Notes under the pieces: model-generated
Databases searched by the model: none
The model's input: only the letters and a program-made list of their open reading frames with translations
Told to the model about the DNA's origin: nothing
Program-made: the position numbers and the translations under genes
Shown here: one piece after another, positions 25,983 through 32,706 of the stretch
How the letters are laid out: every line of letters starts with the position of its first letter
Position numbering within the stretch: position 1 is the stretch's first letter
NCBI GenBank assembly: GCA_963803025.1
Contig: CAWDKZ010000023.1
Location: 1-57,351 of the forward strand
Length of the DNA stretch: 57,351 nucleotides
Direction: 5' to 3'
From: Bog-793 sp963803025
GTDB taxonomy: Bacteria > Actinomycetota > Acidimicrobiia > Acidimicrobiales > Bog-793

Positions 25983-26927
25983 ATGCTCGCTCACGACGTG
26001 CTCGACCTGATCGGTAACACGCCGATGGTCGACGTCTCCGGGCTGAGTCCGAATCCCGCGGTCCGCATCGTCGCCAAACTCGAAGGCGTGAACCCCGGCG
26101 GGTCGGTGAAGGATCGCGTTGCCAAGTTCCTCGTGGAGGACGCGGAGGATCGCGGCGTGCTGACCAGGGGCGCGACCATGATCGAACCGTCGTCGGGCAA
26201 CACCGGCATCGGTCTCGCCCTCGTCAGCCGTGTGAAGGGCTACCACCTGAAGGTCGTGCTCCCGGAGAACGTCTCCACGGAACGCCGCCAGCTGCTCGCG
26301 GTCTGGGGCGCGGAAGTCATCGCGTCACCCGGCGCCGAGGGTTCGAACGGAGCGGTGCGACTTGCCCGCGAACTCGCCTCGGAGCACGCCGATTGGGTTC
26401 TTCTCTATCAGTACGGGAATCCGGCGAACCCGCGGGCGCACTACGAAACGACCGGGCCCGAGATCTGGCGCGATCTCCCGGAGGTGACGCACTTCGTCGC
26501 GGGCCTCGGCACGAGCGGGACGCTTCTCGGGGTTGGGCGGTTCCTCAAGGAGCGAAACCCTGACATCGAGGTGTGGGCGGTCGAGCCCCCCGCGGGGGAC
26601 ATGGTCGACGGCCTGCGCACCTTCGATGATGGGTTCATCCCACCAATCTTCACGGATCTTGGCGGTGAAAAGTTGCTCGATCGCAAGACGGTGATCGGTC
26701 CCGCCGACTCGATTCTCTGGACGCGGCGTCTCGCCGATGTCGGCGTCTTCGCGGGGCTGTCGACGGGGGCGGTCGTCGCCGGCGCCGTGCGGTGCGCGTC
26801 GAAGATCTCCTCCGGCGTGATCGTCGTACTCTCACCCGACGGCGGATGGAAGTACCTCTCTGCCGACGTGTGGATGGGCGACCTCGAGGCGGTCGTGCAG
26901 CGCGCGCGGAGGACCGTCTACTTCTAG
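25983..26927 (+). CDS. cysM: PLP-dependent cysteine synthase (CysM type)
   Basis: A 314-residue fold-type II PLP enzyme. The PLP lysine is K43 in NPGGSVKDR; SSGNTG and GLGTSGTLLGVGRF bind substrate and the cofactor phosphate. In mycobacteria CysM takes O-phosphoserine and CysO-thiocarboxylate to make CysO-cysteine, which Mec then cleaves. Having mec, cysO and cysM side by side supports that reaction over the O-acetylserine type. The family tail PDGGWKYLSADVW is present. Start is ATG 25983, 17 bases after cysO, so the two are probably co-transcribed. The pathway is thought to be useful under oxidative stress. Confidence 0.92.
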   Translation: MLAHDVLDLIGNTPMVDVSGLSPNPAVRIVAKLEGVNPGGSVKDRVAKFLVEDAEDRGVLTRGATMIEPSSGNTGIGLALVSRVKGYHLKVVLPENVSTERRQLLAVWGAEVIASPGAEGSNGAVRLARELASEHADWVLLYQYGNPANPRAHYETTGPEIWRDLPEVTHFVAGLGTSGTLLGVGRFLKERNPDIEVWAVEPPAGDMVDGLRTFDDGFIPPIFTDLGGEKLLDRKTVIGPADSILWTRRLADVGVFAGLSTGAVVAGAVRCASKISSGVIVVLSPDGGWKYLSADVWMGDLEAVVQRARRTVYF

Positions 26928-26985
26928 GTCGTCGAATGGCTCAGAACGCCTGGTATTGAGCCAACGCCTAATCTGGGTTGGGAAG

Positions 26986-27792
26986 ATGAATGACCGACCC
27001 ATTGGCGTCTTCGACAGCGGTCTTGGCGGCCTCACCGTCGCGCGCGCGTTGATCGATCTCTTGCATGACGAAGAAATCGTGTATGTGGGTGACACAGGGC
27101 GCCATCCGTACGGGCCGCGTCCGGCCGAGAAGATCCGGCGGTTCAGCCACGAGGTCGCGGATTACCTCGTCAAGGTCGAAGACGTGAAGATGATCGTCGT
27201 CGCCTGCAACACCGCCGCGTCTGTTGCACTCGACGAACTGCGCCACGACTTCGACGTGCCGATCATCGGCGTGATCGAACCGGGTATGCGCGCTGCCGTC
27301 GCAGCGACGCGCAACGGCCAGATCGGAGTGATCGGCACGTCGGGCACGATTGCCTCGGGCGCCTATCAGCGCGCCGCGGCCTCATTCCACGTCGCACAGC
27401 GCGTGCATTGCACCGCCTGCCCGGGGTTCGTCGAGTTCGTGGAACGCGGGGAGCTCGACAGCGACCAGGTTTACGTTCTCGCCGAGCGGCTGCTATCGCC
27501 ACTCAGGATCGCGGGGATCGACACGTTGCTGCTCGGCTGCACGCACTACCCCTTCCTCGCCCGGACGATCGCGGACATCATGGGTCGCGAGGTCGTTCTC
27601 GTGTCGTCGGGCGAGGAGACCGCTTTCGACGTCCGGGCCATCCTCGACTCGACCGGGCTCGGTCGCAGGATCCCCTCCGAAGGCAAACACCGGTTCCTGT
27701 CCTCGGGCGACCCCGCCTGGTTCGCCACGATGGGACGTCGTTTGCTTGGCCCCGAGATCGCCACGGCGGAAGCGGTCGCGTTCGGCGCGTGA
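26986..27792 (+). CDS. murI: Glutamate racemase
   Basis: A 268-residue racemase that makes D-glutamate for peptidoglycan. The two catalytic cysteines are in VVACNTAASVAL and LLLGCTHYPF; the N-terminus GVFDSGLGGLTVARAL and VYVGDTGRHPYGPR are typical. Start ATG 26986 is used; an upstream TTG at 26956 would add ten residues without conservation. A TAATCT hexamer ends 11 bases before this ATG, so the transcript may have almost no leader. It lies 58 bases after cysM and 131 bases before rph. Confidence 0.93.
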   Translation: MNDRPIGVFDSGLGGLTVARALIDLLHDEEIVYVGDTGRHPYGPRPAEKIRRFSHEVADYLVKVEDVKMIVVACNTAASVALDELRHDFDVPIIGVIEPGMRAAVAATRNGQIGVIGTSGTIASGAYQRAAASFHVAQRVHCTACPGFVEFVERGELDSDQVYVLAERLLSPLRIAGIDTLLLGCTHYPFLARTIADIMGREVVLVSSGEETAFDVRAILDSTGLGRRIPSEGKHRFLSSGDPAWFATMGRRLLGPEIATAEAVAFGA

Positions 27793-27923
27793 GATTCTCT
27801 CCTGGGGCTCGCGATGACGATCCTCGTGGTGACGCCCGCCGTCCTGCGGCTGCGGTCACCGTGGGGGCCGCTCGCCGGGCCGGAAGGCGAGGGTGCGAAG
27901 ACGACAGGAAGGACCGGTCGGCG

Positions 27924-28676
27924 ATGACAGGCGAGGTTCGGCGTGATGGGCGCAGGCCCGATGAGATGCGGCCGTTCGAGATCGTGCGCGACTTCACCGA
28001 GTTCGCCGCGGGCTCGGTGCTCGTCACGATGGGCCGCACCAAGGTGCTCTGCACGGCGTCGTTCGGAGCGGAGGTTCCCCGCTGGATGCGGGGCTCGGGC
28101 AAGGGCTGGGTCACGGCGGAGTACTCGTTGCTCCCGGGATCGTCGTCCGAGCGCGTTCCGCGCGAGGCGACGAAGGGGCGCCAATCAGGACGGACCCAGG
28201 AGATCCAGCGGCTCATCGGGAGATCACTGCGTGCGGTCTGCGACCTGTCGGCACTGGGCGAGCACCTGATCATCCTGGACTGCGACGTCCTCCAGGCCGA
28301 CGGGGGCACACGGACTGCCGCGATCACGGGCGCCTTCGTCGCCCTCCACGACGCCTGCACACGACTCGTCGCGGCCGGCGAGCTGGGCACACTTCCGTTG
28401 GTTGATTCGGTCGGCGCTGTGTCCGTCGGATTGGTCGACGGCGTCGCGATGGTCGACCTCGACTACGCCGAGGACTCCCGCGCCGGCGTGGACATGAACG
28501 TCGTGATGACGGGTTCGGGCCTGTTCGTCGAGGTGCAGGGAACGGCAGAACGTGATCCGTTCCGGCGCTCGACGCTCGACGAGCTGCTCGAGCTCGCGGG
28601 CAAAGGCATCGACAGCCTGCTGGCTTGCGACGCGGTGCTGCTCGCAACACCGCCCGCTTCGCGGGGCGAGGGGTGA
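27924..28676 (+). CDS. rph: Ribonuclease PH
   Basis: A 250-residue phosphorolytic 3'-5' exoribonuclease that trims tRNA 3' ends. Family markers are the N-terminal RRDGRRPDEMRPFEI, the GSVLVTMGRTKVLCTAS strand pair, GWVTAEYSLLPGSS, RTQEIQRLIGRSLRAV, the active-site DCDVLQADGGTRTAAITG and the DLDYAEDS acidic motif. Length is standard. Start ATG 27924 has AGGAAGGA upstream. The stop overlaps the rdgB start (GTGA), and the murI-rph-rdgB order is common in actinobacteria. Confidence 0.95.
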   Translation: MTGEVRRDGRRPDEMRPFEIVRDFTEFAAGSVLVTMGRTKVLCTASFGAEVPRWMRGSGKGWVTAEYSLLPGSSSERVPREATKGRQSGRTQEIQRLIGRSLRAVCDLSALGEHLIILDCDVLQADGGTRTAAITGAFVALHDACTRLVAAGELGTLPLVDSVGAVSVGLVDGVAMVDLDYAEDSRAGVDMNVVMTGSGLFVEVQGTAERDPFRRSTLDELLELAGKGIDSLLACDAVLLATPPASRGEG

Positions 28677-29314
28677 GCAAGGCGTCGCGCCGGCTGCGAA
28701 TCGTCGTGGCGTCGGCGAATCCGGACAAGGTGCGCGAGATGGTCGAGATCCTCGGTGTCGCGCTCGGCGGCAAGATCGAACTCGTGGCGCGACCGCAGGA
28801 CCTGGAGGCCGTCGACGAGAACGGCGAGACTCTCGAGGACAACGCCCGGCTCAAGGCGAGAGCAGTTCGAGCGGCGACGGGTTTCGGCGCGGTGGCTGAC
28901 GACACGGGCCTCGAAGTGGATGCCCTCGGGGGATTGCCGGGCGTGCGTGCCGCGAGATACGCGGGGCCGGAAGGACGTTCCGCCGACAACATCGCGAAGC
29001 TGCTTGGTGCATTGGGGGATCGCCAGGACCGTCGAGCCCGTTTTCGCACGGTTGCTCTCGCGGCGCTGAGTGACGGTACCGAGCTCGTCGCGTCGGGGAC
29101 ACTCGAGGGAACGATCGCCGAGGCTGCGCGCGGCGAGGGCGGTTTCGGCTACGACTCGGTGTTCATTCCTGACGATGGCCACGGGCTGACGTTGGCCGAG
29201 ATGGCTGCCGCCGACAAGCACGAGATATCTCACCGGGGGAGGGCACTGCGTGCCCTCGCCCGGCTCGTCGAGAGGCACCTGTCGGGACCGGTGAGCCCGT
29301 CGGAAAGTCGATAG
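28673..29314 (+). CDS. rdgB: XTP/dITP diphosphatase (RdgB/HAM1)
   Basis: A 213-residue housecleaning nucleotide pyrophosphatase removing dITP and XTP from the nucleotide pool. Visible are the start VVASANPDKVREM, ENGETLEDNARLKA, VADDTGLEVDALGG, the EGGFGYDSVFIP motif and the closing KHEISHRGRAL. Start GTG 28673 overlaps the rph stop by four bases, giving translational coupling; a longer in-frame start at 28625 lies inside rph and adds nothing conserved. Confidence 0.94.
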   Translation: MSKASRRLRIVVASANPDKVREMVEILGVALGGKIELVARPQDLEAVDENGETLEDNARLKARAVRAATGFGAVADDTGLEVDALGGLPGVRAARYAGPEGRSADNIAKLLGALGDRQDRRARFRTVALAALSDGTELVASGTLEGTIAEAARGEGGFGYDSVFIPDDGHGLTLAEMAAADKHEISHRGRALRALARLVERHLSGPVSPSESR

Positions 29315-29363
29315 GTAGGACAAAGCGGGGTTCGTCGGTTCTCGACGTCACGTCTGGGCGCGC

Positions 29364-29369
29364 TAGGTT
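29364..29369 (+). promoter_or_regulatory. -10 hexamer of a leaderless promoter
   Basis: TAGGTT followed by six bases and GTG 29376, start of the small zinc-ribbon gene. Same layout as other leaderless candidates in the window. Confidence 0.4.
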
Positions 29370-29375
29370 CGCTGC

Positions 29376-29639
29376 GTGGCCGCGCGCTACCGCTGTCAAG
29401 GTTGTGGGAACCGGACCCGCTTCGACGTCACGTCGACGCGGAGAACCCGAGCATTCTGGCACTTCACCTTGGGCGGCGAGCGCTCGATCGAGGAGGAGGA
29501 GATCCTCGAGGAAGCGGTCGAATCCGTGACGTGCCGTTGGTGCGGAAAGTCGTCATCGATCGAGACGATCGGAGACGCCGCTGGCACGGCAACGCCTCCC
29601 GTGAGTGGTGCACCGCAAGAGTCGCCCTCGCCACATTGA
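29376..29639 (+). CDS. Small zinc-ribbon-like protein
   Basis: An 87-residue protein with two CxxC pairs: CQGCGNRTRF near the start and CRWCGKSSSIE about 45 residues later, the layout of a zinc ribbon. Between them are HFTLGGERSIEE and a run of acidic residues. The tail is Pro/Ser-rich. No family name is recognised, and nucleic-acid or protein binding is the usual job of such folds. Start GTG 29376 has no ribosome-binding site but a TAGGTT hexamer six bases upstream. Confidence 0.7.
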   Translation: MAARYRCQGCGNRTRFDVTSTRRTRAFWHFTLGGERSIEEEEILEEAVESVTCRWCGKSSSIETIGDAAGTATPPVSGAPQESPSPH

Positions 29640-29709
29640 TACATCCGCGAGTCATCATGATCGTCGTTGGTCGAGGTGCGATGCACCGAGGTGAACCGGG
29701 AGAGCGATC

Positions 29710-29913
29710 ATGGCGAAGGGCACGCTCACGATTAGCTGTGACACGTGCAACCACGAGGGCACCTCGGCCTGTGACGACTGCGTCGTCAGCTTCGTAGTTG
29801 GTCACGACGCCAGTGACGCGATCATCATTGACGCGGCCGAAGCCCGCGCGGTGCGCATCTTCGAGCGGGCCGGTCTGCTGCCGGCACTCCGACACGAGGC
29901 GCGAACAGGCTGA
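29710..29913 (+). CDS. Small cysteine-containing protein
   Basis: A 67-residue protein beginning MAKGTLTISCDTCNHEGTSA with four cysteines in two CxxC pairs (CDTC and CDDC), then FVVGHDASDAIIIDAAEARA and a short helical end. The cysteine pairs suggest one metal site. I do not recognise the family. ATG 29710 has GGGAGAG upstream. It follows the other small cysteine protein on the same strand; whether they work together is unknown. Confidence 0.65.
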   Translation: MAKGTLTISCDTCNHEGTSACDDCVVSFVVGHDASDAIIIDAAEARAVRIFERAGLLPALRHEARTG

Positions 29914-29955
29914 ACAATCACCTGAGACGGGCACCGGCCACGAGGTGCATGTCCC

Positions 29956-31080
29956 ATGACCCACCTGCTCGTCACGAACGATTACCCGCCCAAGGTGGGC
30001 GGTATCCAGTCCTACTTATGGGAGCTCTGGCGTCGCCTTCCGTCGGGACGGACCTCGGTGTTGACGATCGATCACGACGGGGCTCGCGAGTTCGATGCCG
30101 CGGCGCCGCATCGGATCGAGCGTCTCGGGGTCCGGATGCTCTGGCCGACTCCGCGTCTCACGGCGCGTATCCGGCGACTGGCGCAGGACAGGGGCGCTTC
30201 GCTCGTCGTGCTCGACCCGGCGCTGCCCGTAGGGCTCGTCGGGCCGAAGCTCGGCATGCGCTACGCGGTCGTCCTGCACGGGGCAGAGGTGACGGTGCCG
30301 GCACGTCTACCGGTGACGTCGGGTCTTCTCCGCCGGGTGCTCGTCGGGGCCGAACTCGTGATCGCGGCCGGGAGCTACCCGGCGCAGGAGGCGCGTCGGC
30401 TTGTTGGCGAGGACTTGTCGAAGGTCGTCATCGTCCCACCGGGGGTCGACTCGGATCGATTCCACCCTCTCGGTGCCGCTGAGATCGCCCTGGCAAGGAG
30501 GCGATTCGGGCTTCCCGAGGCCGGCCGTCTCGTGGTAGCCGTCAGTCGACTGGTGCCCCGCAAAGGCATCGACGTGCTGATCGAGGCCGCGGCAGTGCTC
30601 GCGAGCGAGCGAGCGGACCTCACCGTGGCGGTCGCCGGCGCTGGACGCGACGCCCGGCGGTTGGCCTCGCTCGCGGGGCGTCTCGGGGCTCCCGTGCGTT
30701 TCCTAGGTCAGGTGAGCGATCTCGACCTTCCGGGGCTCGTCGGGGCGGCGGACGTCGCCGCCGTGCTCTGCCGCACGCGTTGGGGCGGGCTGGAACAGGA
30801 GGGTTTCGGGATCGTGTTCCTCGAGGCAGCCGCGGCTGGCGTCCCCCAGGTCGCCGGCAGGAGCGGTGGCTCGCACGAGGCGGTTGTCCACGGCGTGACC
30901 GGCCTCGTCGTCGACCGGCCGGGGGACGTCGTCGTCGCGACGAGGGCGCTCGCGGAGTTGCTCGACGACGAGGTGCTCCGTCGTCGTCTCGGTGCGGCGG
31001 GTCGTCAGCGCGCCTGCGCGGAGTTTGACTATGACGAGCTGGCGATGCGACTGGACGCTGCGCTGCGCGCTGCGGAGTGA
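29956..31080 (+). CDS. GT4 glycosyltransferase, PimB-like
   Basis: A 374-residue GT-B fold, family 4 glycosyltransferase at the inner face of the membrane. The N-terminal acceptor domain begins LLVTNDYPPKVGGIQSYLWE; the donor domain has VSRLVPRKGIDVLIEA and the signature EQEGFGIVFLEAAAAGVPQV with the EX7E glutamates, then AGRSGGSHEAV. These closely resemble the PimB'-type mannosyltransferases of mycobacteria that build phosphatidylinositol mannosides, but the specificity cannot be proven from sequence. ATG 29956 with GAGGT upstream. The SRPBCC and oxidoreductase genes follow on the same strand. Confidence 0.88.
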   Translation: MTHLLVTNDYPPKVGGIQSYLWELWRRLPSGRTSVLTIDHDGAREFDAAAPHRIERLGVRMLWPTPRLTARIRRLAQDRGASLVVLDPALPVGLVGPKLGMRYAVVLHGAEVTVPARLPVTSGLLRRVLVGAELVIAAGSYPAQEARRLVGEDLSKVVIVPPGVDSDRFHPLGAAEIALARRRFGLPEAGRLVVAVSRLVPRKGIDVLIEAAAVLASERADLTVAVAGAGRDARRLASLAGRLGAPVRFLGQVSDLDLPGLVGAADVAAVLCRTRWGGLEQEGFGIVFLEAAAAGVPQVAGRSGGSHEAVVHGVTGLVVDRPGDVVVATRALAELLDDEVLRRRLGAAGRQRACAEFDYDELAMRLDAALRAAE

Positions 31081-31177
31081 CGAGGATCGACACGCTGGTC
31101 TCGGCGGCCTGCTACACAAGCGTTGGCCATCGTGAGAGGCTGGAAAGGGTGCTCGACGCGGCCGAAAGGAGAGGACC

Positions 31178-31618
31178 GTGGAACACACGGCCCAAAAGTT
31201 GACGATCGCGGGCACGCCCGAGCGCTGTTTCGCGGTCGTGACCGACCTTGAGAGGTACCCCGAGTGGGTCGCGGACGTGAAGGAGGTCCACGTCCTCGCG
31301 CGCGACGGCGAGGGCCGGCCGTCGGTGGTGAGCTTCCGCGCCGGGGCGTTCGGTCGGAGCACGAACTACGTACTGCGCTACGACTACCGCGAGGCGCCGC
31401 TCGCCGTTTCCTGGACGCAACAAGACGGCGACCTCACGAACCGCCTCGACGGGCGCTACGAGTTCCGCGCCGGGCCGGATGGGACGACCGAAGTGCGCTA
31501 CGAGCTCTCGGTCGAACTACGCGTGCCGATCCCGGGCTTCGTCAAACGGCGGGCCGAAGGCCACATCCTCCACGCCGCCGTGCGCGACCTGAAGGCTCGC
31601 GTGGAGAGCGGTTCCTGA
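31178..31618 (+). CDS. SRPBCC (polyketide cyclase/START-like) protein
   Basis: A 146-residue protein of the helix-grip SRPBCC superfamily, which binds hydrophobic ligands. Typical points are ERCFAVVTDLERYPEWVADV near the start and VKRRAEGHILHAAVRDLKAR as the long C-terminal helix. No catalytic residues can be inferred. Such proteins in actinobacteria are often near lipid or glycolipid enzymes, which fits the PimB-like gene upstream. Start GTG 31178 has AAAGGAGAGG upstream. The oxidoreductase starts 21 bases after its stop. Confidence 0.8.
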   Translation: MEHTAQKLTIAGTPERCFAVVTDLERYPEWVADVKEVHVLARDGEGRPSVVSFRAGAFGRSTNYVLRYDYREAPLAVSWTQQDGDLTNRLDGRYEFRAGPDGTTEVRYELSVELRVPIPGFVKRRAEGHILHAAVRDLKARVESGS

Positions 31619-31638
31619 GCGGTCGCCGGCAGACGCCC

Positions 31639-32376
31639 ATGCGGGTCGGCGTCATCATTCCCTCCTTCAGCCGGACGGTGGCGGCGGCGCGATCGTGCGC
31701 GGCCGCGGCGGAGGAGGCGGGGATCCACGGTGTCTTCGCCTACGACCATCTCTGGCCGCCGGGCGCTCCCGGCCGACCGGCGATCGCCCCCTTCCCACTC
31801 CTCGGGATGCTGGCGGCGGCGACGTCCGCGATCGTGCTCGGCACGCTCGTCGCCCGGATCGGCCTCGTGCCCGACGAGGTGCTGCTCGACGAGTTCCGCA
31901 CCTTGGAGGGCCTGAGCGGGGGGCGGCTGATCGCGGGAATCGGGACCGGGGATCGCCGGAGCGCGGCTGAGAACCTCGCCTACGGGCTCGACCCGGGCAG
32001 TGCGCAGGCTCGGCGTCGCGCGATTTTGGCGGTCGGATCGGCGCTCACCGAAGAGGGCATCCCGGTGTGGATTGGTGCCGGCGCGTCGACGACGAATGCC
32101 ATCGCCCGGGCGATCGGCGCGACGGTGAACGTCTTCGGAGTCAGGGCCGCGCGCGTCGCCGAGCTCGGTCGCGACGGCGCGATCTGCTGGGGTGGGGCCC
32201 TCGCCCGCGGCGCCGAGTGTGCCGCCGCCCAGCTCCGGTCGCTCGCGGGGGCGGGGGCGACGTGGGCGATTGTCGCGTGGCCGGGGTCGGTGGCGCCGAT
32301 CGTCGCCGCGGCTCGCGGGGCGGGCATCCCGCTTGGCTGGGGATCGCGGGTCGCGCCCGGGGGGCCCGTCCGATAG
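31639..32376 (+). CDS. LLM-class flavin-dependent oxidoreductase, short
   Basis: A 245-residue member of the luciferase-like monooxygenase superfamily, which uses FMN or coenzyme F420. The barrel start MRVGVIIPSF, the FAYDHLW motif and the LLDEFRTLEGLSGGRLIAGIG region are recognisable. It is shorter than the usual 300 or so residues; the deletion appears to fall in the middle and C-terminal part, so activity is uncertain. No ribosome-binding site is evident, but the ATG lies 21 bases after the SRPBCC gene, so it is likely translated from the same mRNA. Confidence 0.78.
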   Translation: MRVGVIIPSFSRTVAAARSCAAAAEEAGIHGVFAYDHLWPPGAPGRPAIAPFPLLGMLAAATSAIVLGTLVARIGLVPDEVLLDEFRTLEGLSGGRLIAGIGTGDRRSAAENLAYGLDPGSAQARRRAILAVGSALTEEGIPVWIGAGASTTNAIARAIGATVNVFGVRAARVAELGRDGAICWGGALARGAECAAAQLRSLAGAGATWAIVAWPGSVAPIVAAARGAGIPLGWGSRVAPGGPVR

Positions 32377-32540
32377 GGTCGGCCGTCGAACCGTTTAGCA
32401 CGACGACGACCCGTTCGGGCCGCAGAAAGGTGGATATCCGGGTGCCGGGCGGGTTCCCAAGGGGACGGTACCGGCGCGGGCAGCCGTCTCACCGCACGCA
32501 GCAGGCCCTTGCCGCACGTGAAGCTCGGCCAGATCAGTCA

Positions 32541-32570
32541 TTGACATCTCTGTAACTACGGTGCTGTACT
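32541..32570 (+). promoter_or_regulatory. nrdJ promoter
   Basis: A perfect -35 TTGACA (32541-32546), 18 bases, then TGTACT (32565-32570). It is the best housekeeping-type promoter seen in the window. The transcript would carry a leader of about 130 bases. Confidence 0.6.
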
Positions 32571-32603
32571 TATCTCCTCATCTAGTGGTGTCAACTCCGT
32601 TAG

Positions 32604-32623
32604 CCACTACATATTGTATGTGG
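32604..32623. promoter_or_regulatory. NrdR-box-like palindrome
   Basis: CCACTACATATTGTATGTGG is an imperfect palindrome about 30 bases after the expected transcription start of nrdJ. NrdR represses ribonucleotide reductase genes through AT-rich palindromes with this general look; the match is approximate. Confidence 0.4.
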
Positions 32624-32706
32624 GGCTCCTGAAGGAAGGCACCGCCAGGTCGAGGCCAGGGGAATTGAGCGAAACGCCGGAAGCGACGCAGAGGGGAACG
32701 AGGGCG

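Larger units (their letters stand above)
32377..32706. other. Intergenic region before nrdJ
   Basis: Holds the nrdJ promoter and an NrdR-box-like palindrome. I looked for a cobalamin riboswitch, because NrdJ needs B12, and saw no B12-box sequence. Confidence 0.5.

Noticed and set aside
32377..32706. Cobalamin riboswitch upstream of nrdJ
   Set aside because: No B12-box sequence or the matching conserved core was found.
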